DNA of 64,000 nt from Microbulbifer sp. SAOS-129_SWC (GTDB taxonomy: Bacteria > Pseudomonadota > Gammaproteobacteria > Pseudomonadales > Cellvibrionaceae). The position numbers were made by a program, and so were the translations under genes. The notes below the pieces were generated by a model that was given only the letters and a program-made list of their open reading frames with translations, was not told the DNA's origin and did not search any database. This document shows, in pieces, positions 18,620-28,215 of the stretch. The stretch covers positions 571,001-635,000 of the forward strand of contig NZ_CP155567.1 of NCBI RefSeq assembly GCF_039696035.1. The letters are read 5' to 3'. How positions within the stretch are numbered: the stretch's first letter is position 1; every line of letters starts with the position of its first letter.

Positions 18620-19333
18620 ATGAACGATTCCGACAAACCGCAGACCACCGATGTATCCGCTGTCCCTACCGCCATGGTGCTGGCGGCCGGATTCGGCAAG
18701 CGCATGCGCCCGCTCACCGATCACACACCCAAGCCGCTGCTGCCGCTGGCCGGCAAGCCGCTGATCGAGTATGCCGTCGAGCGCCTGGCGCGTATCGGCG
18801 TGCGCCGGGTGGTGATCAATCTCGGTCACCTCGGCGACAAGATCCGCGATTATCTCGGCGACGGCGAGCGCTGGGGGCTGGATATCCGCTATTCCGTCGA
18901 AGACGCCCCGCTGGAGACCGCCGGCGGCATACTGCAGGCGCTGCCACTGCTCGGTGAGCGCCCCTTCCTGGTGGTCAACGGCGATGTCTGGTGCGATTTC
19001 GACCTGGCCCAGTGGCTGGCGCGGCCGCTGCCGGCCGGTTGCCCGGGGCGCCTGCTGATGGTGCCGAATCCGCCCCACAACCCCGAGGGCGACTTCGGCA
19101 TCGACGGCGGCCTGCTCTCGGGCACCAGCAAGCCGCGCTATACCTTTGCCGGTATCAGCTGGCTGGCCCCGGAGATACTGCGCGATTACCCGAAGGCGCG
19201 CCCGTGCTTCGGCCTCGGCGAAGTCTTTACCTACAACGAAGATCGGCTGCAGGCGGAACTCTACCAAGGCGACTGGTGCGACGTGGGGACCCCCGAACGC
19301 CTCGAGCGCCTCGAGCACCGCTTGACCGAGTAA
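18620..19333 (+). CDS. murU: N-acetylmuramate alpha-1-phosphate uridylyltransferase
   Basis: Converts MurNAc-1-phosphate and UTP to UDP-MurNAc, completing the recycling branch begun by AmgK. 237 residues; nucleotidyltransferase signature LAAGFGKRMRPLTDHTPKPL with the catalytic Arg/Lys residues near the N-terminus and the metal-binding NGDVWCDFD near residue 115. It starts 15 bp after amgK with AAAGG five bases before the ATG, so the two form an operon; rpe follows 24 bp downstream. Confidence 0.92.
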   Translation: MNDSDKPQTTDVSAVPTAMVLAAGFGKRMRPLTDHTPKPLLPLAGKPLIEYAVERLARIGVRRVVINLGHLGDKIRDYLGDGERWGLDIRYSVEDAPLETAGGILQALPLLGERPFLVVNGDVWCDFDLAQWLARPLPAGCPGRLLMVPNPPHNPEGDFGIDGGLLSGTSKPRYTFAGISWLAPEILRDYPKARPCFGLGEVFTYNEDRLQAELYQGDWCDVGTPERLERLEHRLTE

Positions 19334-19357
19334 ACGAACGAATCACAGGAAACCGCC

Positions 19358-20035
19358 ATGCCCGCGAATACCACCCCGGAATACGTCATTGCCCCGTCGA
19401 TCCTGTCCGCCGACTTCGCCCGCCTGGGCGAGGAAGTGGATGCGGTGCTGGCTGCCGGCGCCGACTGGATCCACTTCGATGTGATGGACAATCACTATGT
19501 GCCCAACCTGACCATCGGCCCGATGGTATGCCAGGCGCTGCGCAAGCACGGGGTTGAGGCACCCATCGACGTGCACCTGATGGTGGAGCCGGTGGACGAC
19601 ATGATCCGCATGTTCGCCGATGCCGGCGCCACCTCGATCACCTTCCATCCGGAGGCGTCGCGCCACGTGGATCGCTCGCTGCAGCTGATCCAGAGCCTCG
19701 GCTGCAAGGCGGGCCTGGTATTCAATCCGGCTACCGGCCTGGACGCGGCCAAGTACGTGATGGACAAGCTGGATATGCTCCTGCTGATGTCGGTCAACCC
19801 GGGGTTCGGTGGGCAGAAGTTCATCCCCGCCACGCTGGACAAGCTGCGTGAGGCGCGGGCACTGATCGATGCCTCGGGGCGCGATGTGCGCCTGGAGATC
19901 GACGGCGGCGTCACCCGCGACAATATCGGCGAGATTGCCGCCGCCGGTGCCGACACTTTTGTCGCCGGCTCGGCAATCTTCAATGCCGGCGACTACCGCG
20001 GCGCCATCGACGCCATGCGTGGACAGCTCAAATAG
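19358..20035 (+). CDS. rpe: Ribulose-phosphate 3-epimerase
   Basis: Interconverts ribulose-5-phosphate and xylulose-5-phosphate in the pentose phosphate pathway. 225-residue TIM barrel with [50 protein letters not shown] and [12 protein letters not shown], which hold the metal ligands and catalytic Asp residues. Probably co-transcribed with amgK-murU. In Pseudomonas and many relatives rpe is followed by gph and then trpE; here gph is missing and trpE follows a 312-bp gap. Confidence 0.96.
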   Translation: MPANTTPEYVIAPSILSADFARLGEEVDAVLAAGADWIHFDVMDNHYVPNLTIGPMVCQALRKHGVEAPIDVHLMVEPVDDMIRMFADAGATSITFHPEASRHVDRSLQLIQSLGCKAGLVFNPATGLDAAKYVMDKLDMLLLMSVNPGFGGQKFIPATLDKLREARALIDASGRDVRLEIDGGVTRDNIGEIAAAGADTFVAGSAIFNAGDYRGAIDAMRGQLK

Positions 20036-20099
20036 CGGGTCTGCCGTCGCACAGGCAGGCGAAATGATTTCGTTATAAGCATGTTGCAAAACTTTATAA

Positions 20100-20153
20100 G
20101 GTGGCGGGCGCCCACCGCGATATCTGCGGCGGGTCTTGCCCGCTCCTACAGGG
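20100..20153 (-). repeat. REP-like palindromic sequence
   Basis: On the minus strand it reads CCTGTAGGAGCGGGCAAGAC, CCGCCGCAGATATCGCGG, TGGGCGCCCGCCACC. This closely follows the TGTAGGAGCGGGCTTGCCCGC and GCGGTGGG plan of Pseudomonas REP elements. It ends about 30 bp before the trp leader peptide. Confidence 0.55.
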
Positions 20154-20183
20154 ATTTGTAAACTAGCCCGCCAACGCGAGGGA

Positions 20184-20237
20184 ATGTCCGTGAACCACTC
20201 TGCCCACCACATCTGCAGCTGGCGATGGCGCCGCTGA
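20184..20237 (+). CDS. trpL: trp operon leader peptide
   Basis: A 17-codon frame (MSVNHSAHHICSWRWRR) with two Trp codons separated by one Arg codon near its end, placed 110 bp before trpE. Ribosome stalling at scarce Trp-tRNA would control folding of the following RNA, as in known trp attenuators. GAGGG is only a few bases before the ATG at 20184 but seven before an in-frame GTG at 20190, so the peptide may be 15 residues. The Trp spacing and position support the call; the attenuator fold itself is not fully resolved. Confidence 0.6.
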   Translation: MSVNHSAHHICSWRWRR

Positions 20238-20246
20238 TCCGCTGAA

Positions 20247-20283
20247 GGCCAAACACCGGTCCCGCTACCGCCTGGCCGCCTTT
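20247..20283 (+). terminator. Candidate trp attenuator hairpin
   Basis: GGCCA (20247-20251) pairs with TGGCC (20273-20277), with an inner CGGT/ACCG pair, followed by GCCTTT. The U-run is short. GGCGCC in the leader-peptide region can alternatively pair with GGGCGCCC further down, which could form the antiterminator. Confidence 0.35.
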
Positions 20284-20347
20284 CCCGTGGGCGCCCTCTG
20301 TACCAATCGCCCGCCGACCGAATCTCTGCAAATTGTCTGGAGTCAGC

Positions 20348-21862
20348 ATGACCCCAAGTGAATACGCCCAACTTGCGTCCGCGGGTTACAACCGCATACC
20401 GTTGGTGCGCCGTGTGCTGGCGGATATCGAAACGCCGCTATCCACCTACCTGAAACTGGCCAACGGCCGCTATAGCTACCTGTTCGAATCCGTACAGGGC
20501 GGCGAGAAGTGGGGGCGCTACTCGATCATCGGCCTGCCGGCGCGCACGCTGCTACGCGTGCGTGGGCACAAAATCACCGTCGAGCGCGATGGCGAGGTGG
20601 TCGAGCAGTGCGAATCGGCCGACCCGCTCGCGTTCGTGGAGGCGTTCCAGGGCCGCTATCGGGTGCCGGAGCTGCCCGGCCTGCCGCGCTTCAACGGCGG
20701 CCTGGTGGGCTACTTCGGCTACGACTGCGTGCGCTATATCGAGCCGCGCCTGGCCGACAGCACGCCGCCGGACACGCTCGGCAACCCGGATATCCTGTTG
20801 ATGGTCAGCGACGAGCTGGTGGTTTTCGACAACCTGGCCGGCGCAGTGATCTTTATCGTGCATGCCAATCCAGAGCAGGACGGCGACTACGAGCGCGCCG
20901 GTGCGCGCCTCGATGAGTTGGTGGGCAGGCTGGCGCAGCCGTTGCCGGATACGGTACCGCTGGATCTGGACGGCAACGCGATCGACGAATCCGCGTTCCA
21001 CTCCCATTTCGGCGAAGAGGCATTCAAGCGCGCCGTCGGCAAGGTCAAGGAATACGTGCTGGCCGGCGATGTCATGCAGGTGGTGCCGTCGCAGCGGCTG
21101 TCCGCCGATTTCGATGCGCCGCCGCTGAACCTGTACCGCGCGCTACGCAGCCTCAACCCGTCCCCGTACATGTATTTCCTCGATCTCGACGATCACCAGG
21201 TGGTGGGGTCCAGCCCGGAGATTCTGGTGCATCTGGAAGACGGCGAGATGACCGTGCGCCCGCTGGCCGGCACCCGCCGCCGCGGGGCTACCGAGGAGGA
21301 GGATGCAGCGCTGGAGCAAGAGCTGCTCGCCGATCCCAAAGAGATCGCCGAGCACCTGATGCTGATCGATCTGGGCCGCAACGACGTCGGCCGCGTGGCC
21401 GAGACCGGCAGTGTCAAAGTCACCGAGCAGATGGTGGTGGAGCGCTATTCTCACGTGATGCACATCACGTCCAATGTGGCCGGCCAGCTCAAGAGCGGTC
21501 TCAGCGCTATCGACGCGCTGCGCGCCGCGCTGCCGGCCGGCACCCTGTCCGGCGCGCCCAAGATCCGCGCGATGGAGATCATCGACGAGCTGGAGCCGGA
21601 AAAGCGCGGGATCTACGGCGGCGCGGTGGGCTACCTGGCCTGGAACGGCAATATGGATACCGCCATCGCCATCCGCACCGCAGTGATCAAGGACGGCAAA
21701 CTGTACATCCAGGCCGGCGCCGGTCTGGTGGCCGATTCGGACCCCCAATCCGAGTGGGACGAAACCATGAACAAGGCCCGCGCGCTGTTCCGCGCCGCCG
21801 CCATGGCATTGGCAGGCAAAAAGCCGACACCCGAAAGCAGCCGTGAGGATATTGCGCAATGA
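20348..21862 (+). CDS. trpE: Anthranilate synthase component I
   Basis: Makes anthranilate from chorismate and ammonia from TrpG, first step of tryptophan synthesis. 504 residues; the N-terminal part has the Leu/Ser-rich segment ([15 protein letters not shown]) typical of the Trp feedback site, and the C-terminal chorismate-binding half shows [62 protein letters not shown] and [15 protein letters not shown]. The ATG at 20348 has TGGAG five bases upstream; an in-frame ATG 15 bases earlier lacks this. Overlaps trpG by 4 bp. Confidence 0.96.
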   Translation: MTPSEYAQLASAGYNRIPLVRRVLADIETPLSTYLKLANGRYSYLFESVQGGEKWGRYSIIGLPARTLLRVRGHKITVERDGEVVEQCESADPLAFVEAFQGRYRVPELPGLPRFNGGLVGYFGYDCVRYIEPRLADSTPPDTLGNPDILLMVSDELVVFDNLAGAVIFIVHANPEQDGDYERAGARLDELVGRLAQPLPDTVPLDLDGNAIDESAFHSHFGEEAFKRAVGKVKEYVLAGDVMQVVPSQRLSADFDAPPLNLYRALRSLNPSPYMYFLDLDDHQVVGSSPEILVHLEDGEMTVRPLAGTRRRGATEEEDAALEQELLADPKEIAEHLMLIDLGRNDVGRVAETGSVKVTEQMVVERYSHVMHITSNVAGQLKSGLSAIDALRAALPAGTLSGAPKIRAMEIIDELEPEKRGIYGGAVGYLAWNGNMDTAIAIRTAVIKDGKLYIQAGAGLVADSDPQSEWDETMNKARALFRAAAMALAGKKPTPESSREDIAQ

Positions 21863-22437
21863 TTCTGATGATCGACAACTACGACTCCTTTACCTGGAAC
21901 GTGGTGCAGTACCTGGCGGAGTTGGGCGCGGATGTGGTGGTCAAGCGCAACGACGAGATTACCGTCGAGGATATCGACGCGCTGGCCCCGGAGAAAATTG
22001 TTATTTCGCCCGGTCCCTGTACGCCGAACGAAGCGGGCATCTCGCTGGAGACCATCCGCCGCTTTGCCGGGCAGGTGCCGATCCTCGGCATCTGCCTGGG
22101 TCACCAGAGTATCGGCCAGGTGTTCGGCGGCCGCGTGGTGCGTGCGGGCAAGGTCATGCACGGCAAGACATCGCAGATAGTGCACAACAACCTGGGGGTG
22201 TTCCACGGCCTGTCGAACCCGTTCGAAGCGACCCGCTATCACTCGCTGGTGGTGGAAAAGGGCAGCCTGCCGGACTGTCTGGAAGTCACCGCCTGGACCG
22301 AAACCGAATCCGGTGAAATCGAGGAAATCATGGGCCTGCGCCACCGCGAGCTGGCGGTGGAGGGTGTGCAGTTTCACCCGGAGTCCATCCTGACGCAGCA
22401 CGGTCACGATATGTTGCGGAATTTTCTCGAGCAGTAG
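21859..22437 (+). CDS. trpG: Anthranilate synthase glutamine amidotransferase component
   Basis: Supplies ammonia from glutamine to TrpE. 192-residue class I amidotransferase with the nucleophile C79 in GICLGHQS and the catalytic His and Glu in VQFHPESIL. The same protein can serve PabB in folate synthesis (TrpG/PabA are hard to separate); the ATGA overlap with trpE argues for the trp role. A 179-bp gap with a dispersed palindromic repeat separates it from trpD. Confidence 0.95.
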   Translation: MILMIDNYDSFTWNVVQYLAELGADVVVKRNDEITVEDIDALAPEKIVISPGPCTPNEAGISLETIRRFAGQVPILGICLGHQSIGQVFGGRVVRAGKVMHGKTSQIVHNNLGVFHGLSNPFEATRYHSLVVEKGSLPDCLEVTAWTETESGEIEEIMGLRHRELAVEGVQFHPESILTQHGHDMLRNFLEQ

Positions 22438-22469
22438 GTGAATTGAACCACTGTGGCAGATGTTAAGGC

Positions 22470-22590
22470 CCTGGTGATGGGGGGTGGTTTGCGGGACCTG
22501 ATGAGGCAGGGATGCCGATTAGAGCGTACACGGATGTATTAACAGCGTGTCCCGCGAAGTGCCCCCGGCAGCAGGGCCGCCACGGCACCC
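22470..22590 (+). repeat. Dispersed palindromic repeat B, copy 1
   Basis: Inverted arms GCGGGAC (22491-22497) and GTCCCGC (22548-22554) enclose the core AGAGCGTACACGGATGTATT followed by AACAGC. The core and right flank (CCCCCGGCAGCAGGGCCGC) match the minus-strand copy at 33847-33943 almost base for base. It sits between trpG and trpD in the direction of transcription. Confidence 0.7.
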
Positions 22591-22616
22591 GAACGAAATC
22601 GTAGGGAGGGGAAGAG

Positions 22617-23678
22617 ATGAATATCCAACAGGCCATCGCCAAGCTGGTCGATGGCGAACACCTGAGCCGCGCGGAGATGCGCACTACCATGGGCCAGATC
22701 ATGAACGGCGACGCCGAGGATGCGCAGATTGGCGCATTGCTGGTAGCGCTGCGCATGCGCGGCGAGACCGTCGATGAAATCGCCGGCGCGGTGCAGGTCA
22801 TGCGCGAGCTGGCCACCAAGGTGGAGCTGGACCTGACCAATGCGGTGGACATCGTCGGCACTGGCGGTGACGGCGCCAACCTGTTCAACGTCTCCAGCGC
22901 AGCCAGTTTCGTCGCCGCGGCCGCGGGCGCGCGGGTGGCCAAGCACGGGAACCGCTCGGTCTCGTCCAGCAGCGGTGCCGCCGATCTGCTCGAGCGCGCG
23001 GGCATTTTCCTGGAACTGACCCCGGCGCAGGTGGCCCGCTGCGTGGACACCATCGGCGTCGGCTTTATGTTCGCGCCCAGTTACCACAGCGCCATGCGCC
23101 ACGCGATCGGCGCGCGCCGCGCACTGGGGCTGCGCACCATCTTCAATCTGCTCGGCCCGCTGACCAACCCCGCCGGCGTGACCCGGCAGGTAATCGGCGT
23201 CTACGACCGCGCCTACTGCCGCATTCTGGCGGAAGTGCTGCAGAGCCTCGGCGCCGAGCACGCATTGATTGTGCACAGCGACGACGGTCTCGACGAGGTC
23301 AGCCTGGCCGCCGACACCCACGCCGTGGAACTGAAAAATGGCGAGCTGTACGAGCTGGTCATCCGCCCCGAGGATTTCGGCATCGAGCGCCGCAGCCTCG
23401 AAGGTTTGTCGGTTTCCGGCTCCGAGGAATCGCTGGCGCTGATCAACGCGGCCCTGACCGGCGATGGCGCCGCGGCGGCGCAGAAGGCGGCCGATGTCAT
23501 CGCGATCAATGCGGGCCTGGCGATTTATGTCAGCGGCGTGGCCGACAGCGCGGAACAGGGCGTGGCCATGGCCCAGGACGCCATTGCCAGCGGCCTGGCG
23601 GCGGAAAAAATCAAAGATCTGGCCGCGTTTACCAGTGCCTTCCGGCCCGTGGTTGGCGTGGGGGAGGAGCAGCCATGA
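22617..23678 (+). CDS. trpD: Anthranilate phosphoribosyltransferase
   Basis: Transfers phosphoribose from PRPP to anthranilate. 353 residues with the PRPP-binding [32 protein letters not shown], and [11 protein letters not shown] followed by [22 protein letters not shown], all family landmarks. GGAGGGG stands before the ATG. Separate from trpG by the repeat-bearing gap, with trpC 19 bp downstream. Confidence 0.96.
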   Translation: MNIQQAIAKLVDGEHLSRAEMRTTMGQIMNGDAEDAQIGALLVALRMRGETVDEIAGAVQVMRELATKVELDLTNAVDIVGTGGDGANLFNVSSAASFVAAAAGARVAKHGNRSVSSSSGAADLLERAGIFLELTPAQVARCVDTIGVGFMFAPSYHSAMRHAIGARRALGLRTIFNLLGPLTNPAGVTRQVIGVYDRAYCRILAEVLQSLGAEHALIVHSDDGLDEVSLAADTHAVELKNGELYELVIRPEDFGIERRSLEGLSVSGSEESLALINAALTGDGAAAAQKAADVIAINAGLAIYVSGVADSAEQGVAMAQDAIASGLAAEKIKDLAAFTSAFRPVVGVGEEQP

Positions 23679-23697
23679 GCGCGAGGGAGAATCGCAC

Positions 23698-24492
23698 GTG
23701 AGTACACCGACTATTCTAAAAACCATCATCGAGCGCAAATGGCAGGAAATCGCCGAGCGTAAGCAACAGTGTTCTCTGGAGGAGATGCGGGTGCGGGCAC
23801 TGGACCAGCCGCCGGCACGCGGTTTTGTCGCCGCGCTGGAAGCGCGCATCACTGCCGGCGACGCGGCGGTGATCGCCGAGATCAAAAAGGCCTCGCCGAG
23901 CAAGGGGGTGATCCGCCCGGATTTTATCCCCGCAGAAATTGCGACCAGCTATGAAAAGGGCGGCGCGGCCTGCTTGTCGGTACTGACCGATGTGGACTTT
24001 TTCCAGGGCAGCGACGCCTACCTGCAACAGGCACGCAATGCGGTGCGCCTGCCGGTGCTGCGCAAGGACTTCACCGTGGATCCCTACCAGGTGTGCGAGG
24101 CGCGCGCGATCGGTGCCGACTGCATCCTGCTGATCGCCGCCTGTCTCGAAGACGGCCAGATGCGCGACCTGAACGGCCTGGCGCAGGAACTGGGACTGGA
24201 TGTGCTGGTGGAAGTGCACGATCGCGCGGAGCTGGAGCGGGCGCTGGTTCTGCCGAACCGTCTCATCGGTATCAATAACCGCAATCTGCACACCTTCGAC
24301 GTGCAGCTGGAAACCACGTTCAAGCTGCTGGATCTGGTACCGGATGACCGTATCGTGGTCACCGAGAGCGGTATTCACACCACCGACGATGTCGCGGCCA
24401 TGCGCGGCCACAACGTCAATGCATTCCTGGTGGGCGAGGCGTTTATGCGCGAGCCGGAGCCGGGGCGCAAGCTGGTGGAAATGTTTAATTAA
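23698..24492 (+). CDS. trpC: Indole-3-glycerol-phosphate synthase
   Basis: Closes CdRP to indole-3-glycerol phosphate. 264-residue TIM barrel: [65 protein letters not shown] and VTESGIHT, including the catalytic Lys and Glu residues. The start is GTG with GAGGGAG eight bases before it. Monofunctional, not fused to trpF. Last gene of the trpEGDC run, followed by a strong bidirectional terminator. Confidence 0.95.
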   Translation: MSTPTILKTIIERKWQEIAERKQQCSLEEMRVRALDQPPARGFVAALEARITAGDAAVIAEIKKASPSKGVIRPDFIPAEIATSYEKGGAACLSVLTDVDFFQGSDAYLQQARNAVRLPVLRKDFTVDPYQVCEARAIGADCILLIAACLEDGQMRDLNGLAQELGLDVLVEVHDRAELERALVLPNRLIGINNRNLHTFDVQLETTFKLLDLVPDDRIVVTESGIHTTDDVAAMRGHNVNAFLVGEAFMREPEPGRKLVEMFN

Positions 24493-24555
24493 GCTGGCAG
24501 GGTGGTGCTTCGATTCCGAAAGCGGACCGCCCCTCACCCGGTTACAAAGCGCCAA

Positions 24556-24588
24556 CAAAAAAGGGCGAACCATTCGGTTCGCCCTTTT
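24556..24588. terminator. Bidirectional intrinsic terminator, trpC/vfr
   Basis: GGGCGAACC (24563-24571) and GGTTCGCCC (24576-24584) form a perfect 9-bp stem with loop ATTC, flanked by an A-run on the left and TTTT on the right, so it can end both trpC (+) and vfr (-) transcripts. Confidence 0.9.
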
Positions 24589-24609
24589 CGTAAAACACTG
24601 GTGCCCGAA

Positions 24610-25245
24610 TCAGCGGGTTCCGTAGACCACCATCGTCTTGCCCTTCACCGATACCAGACCCTGTTCCTCCAGAGTCTTCAGTACGCGGCCGACCATTTCC
24701 CGCGAGCAGCCGACGATGCGACCAATTTCCTGGCGGGTGATCTTGATCTGCATACCTTCCGGGTGGGTCATCGCGTCCGGTTCGTTGCACAGATCCAGCA
24801 GGGTGCGCGCGACGCGGCCAGTGACGTCGAGGAACGCCAGGTCGCCGACCTTGCGGGTGGTGTTGCGCAGGCGGCCGGCCATCTGGGTGGCCAGCGAGAA
24901 CAGAAATTCCGGATGCTGACGGCTCAGCTCCTGGAATTTGGAATAGGAGATCTCCGCCACTTCGCACTCGGTCTTGGTGCGCACCCAGGCGCTGCGGGTA
25001 TCCTGATCGAACAGACCCATCTCGCCGAAGAAGTCGCCGTCATTCAGGTAAGCGACGATCATCTCGCGGCCTTCATCGTCCTCGATCAGCACGGTCACGG
25101 AGCCGCGCATGATGAAGTACAGGGACTCGCAGCGGTCGCCGGCATAGATGATCGTGCTCTTGGCCGGATAGCGGCGGCGGTGGCAGTGGGCCAGGAAGTC
25201 TTCGATATTACCGGTATTCATGGGTTCTTCTGTAGCAACCGTCAC
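24610..25245 (-). CDS. vfr: cAMP receptor protein (Vfr/CRP)
   Basis: cAMP-binding global regulator. 211 residues; N-terminal text ([20 protein letters not shown]) is of the Pseudomonas Vfr type. The cAMP pocket is intact: GEMGLF (G74, E75) and TRSAWVR (R84, S85). C-terminal winged helix ([20 protein letters not shown]) carries the DNA-recognition helix. The start is GTG with AAGGAG seven bases upstream. Encoded beside an OsmC-like gene, as crp beside yhfA in E. coli. CRP-like boxes lie in its own promoter region and at 46455. Confidence 0.93.
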   Translation of the reverse strand: MTVATEEPMNTGNIEDFLAHCHRRRYPAKSTIIYAGDRCESLYFIMRGSVTVLIEDDEGREMIVAYLNDGDFFGEMGLFDQDTRSAWVRTKTECEVAEISYSKFQELSRQHPEFLFSLATQMAGRLRNTTRKVGDLAFLDVTGRVARTLLDLCNEPDAMTHPEGMQIKITRQEIGRIVGCSREMVGRVLKTLEEQGLVSVKGKTMVVYGTR

Positions 25246-25580
25246 GGATCTACTCCTTATAATTTTTACACTTGTGCCTGATCCCGACCAGGAAGCGCCA
25301 TAGCACTCGCTGATTATGGCGTTAATAACCTGTCCCCAACAGTGGCCGGGCCCGGCAAACGCTCACATTGTGATGTGGACCACTGTAATGGTGCCAATAT
25401 GGGCGTTACAGAGAGACCTTATAGCGTCTGCAGAGTTCAGTGGCAACCGCCCGATTTCACGATTTGGTATTGCCAATCGGCGACAGTAGATGCCGCCACT
25501 ATACCGTAAAACACTGTCGGGCTGATGACCGCAGTCTGTGTGTTAAGCTTCGCGCCCCCATAATGTGAAGGAGTTTGGTA
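25246..25580. other. 335-bp divergent region vfr/osmC-like
   Basis: No gene seen. Contains a half-conserved CRP-like box at 25369-25384, the overlapping palindrome TCACATTGTGA (25363-25373), and a 7-bp inverted repeat CGACAGT/ACTGTCG (25481-25487, 25513-25519). A clear sigma70 promoter pair was not found for either gene. Confidence 0.45.
25369..25384. promoter_or_regulatory. Weak CRP/Vfr-like box near vfr
   Basis: TGTGA-TGTGGA-CCACT keeps one full half-site and three of five bases in the other. Autoregulation of vfr is plausible from E. coli crp and Pseudomonas vfr, but the site is weak. Confidence 0.35.
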
Positions 25581-25988
25581 ATGCAGGGCAAAGTTACCTG
25601 GGTAGATGGTCTCACGTTTGTCGGCGAATCCGGCAGTGGGAACTCTGTGGTCATGGAAGGGGGTGTCAAGAATAACGGCATCCGGCCGATGGAGATGATT
25701 CTGCTGGGGGTGGGTGGTTGTGCCTCCTACGACGTGGTCAGCATTTTGCAGAAGGCGCGCCAGGAGGTGATCTCCTGTCACTGCGAATTGAACGGCGAAC
25801 GCCCGGACACTACGCCGGCGCCCTTTTCCCGTATCGAGATGGAGTTCGTCGTGCGTGGCCGCGGTATCAAGGAGGCGCAGGTGAAGCGCGCGGTGGAGCT
25901 GTCTGCAGACAAGTACTGCTCGGCGTCGATCATGCTGAAAAACGCCGGTGTTGAAATCGTGCACAGCTACCGCATCGAAGAGATCTGA
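25581..25988 (+). CDS. OsmC-like protein (YhfA subgroup)
   Basis: 135-residue OsmC/Ohr-fold protein. The OsmC pair of cysteines is present: one in VGGCASYDVV near residue 53 and one in DKYCSASIML near residue 115, so peroxide reduction or a related thiol function is possible. The ATG is chosen because AAGGAG lies seven bases upstream; an in-frame TTG two codons earlier is too close to it. Genomic pairing with the cAMP receptor gene matches yhfA-crp in enterobacteria. Confidence 0.85.
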   Translation: MQGKVTWVDGLTFVGESGSGNSVVMEGGVKNNGIRPMEMILLGVGGCASYDVVSILQKARQEVISCHCELNGERPDTTPAPFSRIEMEFVVRGRGIKEAQVKRAVELSADKYCSASIMLKNAGVEIVHSYRIEEI

Positions 25989-26016
25989 TCCGGCGCTGCG
26001 CGCACCCCGAGCACTG

Positions 26017-26661
26017 CTAGATCTTATAGCTGGCCGAGGTCATCACCTTGGAGACCAGTGTCATCACGCCTTTCAGCGGCGCCGGGAAACGTGCGCCGCC
26101 GGCCGCCAGGGCGGCGTGGCCGTGTTCCTCTTCGTCCACCAGCATCTGCTCGACCACCGCACGGCTCCTGCGGTCCTCCGCCGGCAGGTGTTGCAGGTGG
26201 CTCTCCAGATGCTTGCACACCTGCTCCTCGGTAGCGGCGACAAAACCGAGACTGATCCGGTCACTGACCTTGCCGGCGGCGGCGCCGAGACCGAACGACA
26301 GGCCGTACCAGAGCGGGTTCAGCAGGCTCGGCCGGCTGTCGAGCTCCCGCAGGCGCTGTTCGCACCAGGCCAGGTGATCGATTTCCTCGTCCGCAGCCTG
26401 CTCCATCTCACCGCGCACTTCCGGCAGTTTGGCGGTCAGCGCCTGGCCCTGGTAGAGGGCCTGGGCGCAGACCTCACCGCTGTGATTGACGCGCATCAGG
26501 CCGGCCGCGTGGCGGCGCTCGGCATCGCTGAGTTCGGTCTCCGCCTCGCTTTTACCCGGTGACGGCCGCGCATGGCACGGCGCGCCGGGGCTCAGAGTGC
26601 GCAGCGCGCGGTCCGCCTGCAGCAGCAATCGATCGAGGCCAGTCAGTTTGCGTTCGCTCAC
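26017..26661 (-). CDS. coq7: Demethoxyubiquinone hydroxylase (Coq7)
   Basis: Di-iron monooxygenase of ubiquinone synthesis (hydroxylates 2-polyprenyl-3-methyl-6-methoxy-1,4-benzoquinol), membrane-associated. 214 residues with four-helix di-iron ligands: E in NHSGEVCAQ, ExxH in EEIDHLAW, E in TEEQVCKH and ExxH in DEEEHGHA. The start is GTG with AAGGA eight bases upstream; longer readings add a low-complexity basic stretch unlike the family. It replaces the flavin-type UbiF of enterobacteria. Lies 43 bp downstream of purD in the same direction. Confidence 0.93.
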   Translation of the reverse strand: MSERKLTGLDRLLLQADRALRTLSPGAPCHARPSPGKSEAETELSDAERRHAAGLMRVNHSGEVCAQALYQGQALTAKLPEVRGEMEQAADEEIDHLAWCEQRLRELDSRPSLLNPLWYGLSFGLGAAAGKVSDRISLGFVAATEEQVCKHLESHLQHLPAEDRRSRAVVEQMLVDEEEHGHAALAAGGARFPAPLKGVMTLVSKVMTSASYKI

Positions 26662-26704
26662 AAAAGATATCCTTGTTGCCGAAGTGGGGCGCGCGGTATG
26701 TCTA

Positions 26705-28000
26705 TCAGCTGGCCGTGGCTTCCTCGCGCGCAATGGCGCGATAGCCGATGTCCTTGCGGAAGAAAACACCGTCCCAGTGGATCGCCTTGGCCGCCTGGTA
26801 GGCATTGGCCTGGGCTTCGGCGACCGTATCGCCGAGGGCGGTGGCGCAGAGTACGCGACCGCCACTGGTCACCACGCGTTCGCCGTCCAGCGCCGTACCC
26901 GCATGGAAGACCTTGGCGTTGTCGCTGTCGGCGCGGTCGAGGCCGGTGATGGCATCGCCCTTGCGGTAGCTGCCGGGATAGCCGTTGGCGGCGAGTACTA
27001 CGCCGAGGGCCGGGCGGGAGTCCCACTCGGCGCTGATCTGGTCGAGGCGCTTGTCCAGGGCCGCCTGGCACAGCTCCACCAGGTCGGACTTGAGGCGCAT
27101 CATGATCGGCTGGGTCTCCGGATCGCCGAAGCGGCAGTTGTACTCGATCACCTTGGGTGCACCGTCGGCGTCGATCATCAGGCCCGCGTAGAGGAAGCCG
27201 GTGTAGGGCATGCCCTCGGCGGCCAGACCTTTGACGGTCGGTTCGATGACCTCGGCCATGATGCGCTGGTAGACGCTGTTGGTAACCACCGGCGCCGGTG
27301 AGTAGGCGCCCATACCGCCGGTATTGGGGCCGGTATCGCCGTCGCCGACGCGTTTGTGGTCCTGGCTGGTGGCCATCGGCAGTATGTTTTCGCCGTCCAC
27401 CATGACGATGAAGCTGGCTTCCTCGCCCGTCAGAAACTCCTCGATCACCACGCGGCAGCCCGCGTCGCCGAAGGCGTTGCCGGACAGCATGTCGCGCACC
27501 GCGAGTTCTGCCTGCTGTTCGGTCTCGGCCACGATCACGCCCTTGCCGGCGGCCAGGCCGTCGGCCTTGACCACGATGGGAGCACCCATCTGGTGGATAT
27601 AGGCGATTGCCGGCTCGATCTCGGTGAAATTGCGGTAGGCGGCAGTGGGGATCTGTTGGCGCTCGAGGAAGTCCTTGGTGAAGGCTTTGGAGCCCTCCAG
27701 CTGGGCGGCGTCCTTGCTGGGGCCGAAGATGGCCAGGCCGCGGCCGTTGAAGAAGTCGACGATGCCGTCCACCAGTGGTGCCTCGGGGCCGACAATGGTC
27801 AGCTCGACGTCGTTGTCCTCGGCGAATTCCGCCAGCGCGGAGAAGTTGTCGACGCCGATGGCGACGTTCTGCAGTTTGGGCTCCCGTGCGGTGCCGGCGT
27901 TACCCGGCGCCACGAAGACGGTGTCGACAGCGGGGTTCTGGGCCACTTTCCAGGCCAGGGCGTGCTCGCGGCCGCCAGCGCCGATTACCAATACATTCAT
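26705..28000 (-). CDS. purD: Phosphoribosylamine-glycine ligase
   Basis: ATP-dependent joining of glycine to phosphoribosylamine, second step of purine synthesis. 431 residues of ATP-grasp fold: [73 protein letters not shown] and [11 protein letters not shown]. The ATG is preferred over a TTG two codons upstream because AGGGGG lies eight bases before it. Downstream of purH by 215 bp, the usual purHD order. Confidence 0.96.
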   Translation of the reverse strand: MNVLVIGAGGREHALAWKVAQNPAVDTVFVAPGNAGTAREPKLQNVAIGVDNFSALAEFAEDNDVELTIVGPEAPLVDGIVDFFNGRGLAIFGPSKDAAQLEGSKAFTKDFLERQQIPTAAYRNFTEIEPAIAYIHQMGAPIVVKADGLAAGKGVIVAETEQQAELAVRDMLSGNAFGDAGCRVVIEEFLTGEEASFIVMVDGENILPMATSQDHKRVGDGDTGPNTGGMGAYSPAPVVTNSVYQRIMAEVIEPTVKGLAAEGMPYTGFLYAGLMIDADGAPKVIEYNCRFGDPETQPIMMRLKSDLVELCQAALDKRLDQISAEWDSRPALGVVLAANGYPGSYRKGDAITGLDRADSDNAKVFHAGTALDGERVVTSGGRVLCATALGDTVAEAQANAYQAAKAIHWDGVFFRKDIGYRAIAREEATAS

Positions 28001-28215
28001 GTTCAATTCCCCCTGAGTCGGCCGTTGTGTTCCGTTAGATGGGCTATTTTAGCCCGGAAATGTTGCGGACATGAAAAAGCCGGCCCAATCGGCGTAATGC
28101 TGTTCATTTACGGGTTTCGGTGCCCGGCATTGCTGCCTTCGCGGGTACTAGCGCTAAATGAATGACATCAGGCTCTATCGGTGCCGGCCTTTCACTGTGG
28201 ATACTCGATACCCAA

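Larger units (their letters stand above)
20036..20347. other. 312-bp gap between rpe and trpE
   Basis: Holds a REP-like palindrome (20100-20153), a Trp-containing leader peptide (20184-20237) and a hairpin (20247-20277). A TATAAG at 20094-20099 could be a -10 box but no good -35 hexamer accompanies it. The expected gph gene is absent. Confidence 0.6.

Noticed and set aside
22539..23903. A 454-codon minus-strand frame opposite trpD
   Set aside because: Low-complexity antisense reading; trpD motifs are unmistakable on the plus strand.
25581..25988. Naming the OsmC-like protein as the peroxiredoxin OsmC or Ohr
   Set aside because: The two Cys fit the fold but the neighbourhood beside vfr fits the less-defined YhfA group.
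28007..28215. PurR-type operator or strong terminator between purH and purD
   Set aside because: Only a short GGGCTATTTTAGCCC hairpin is present and no PurR consensus was seen.
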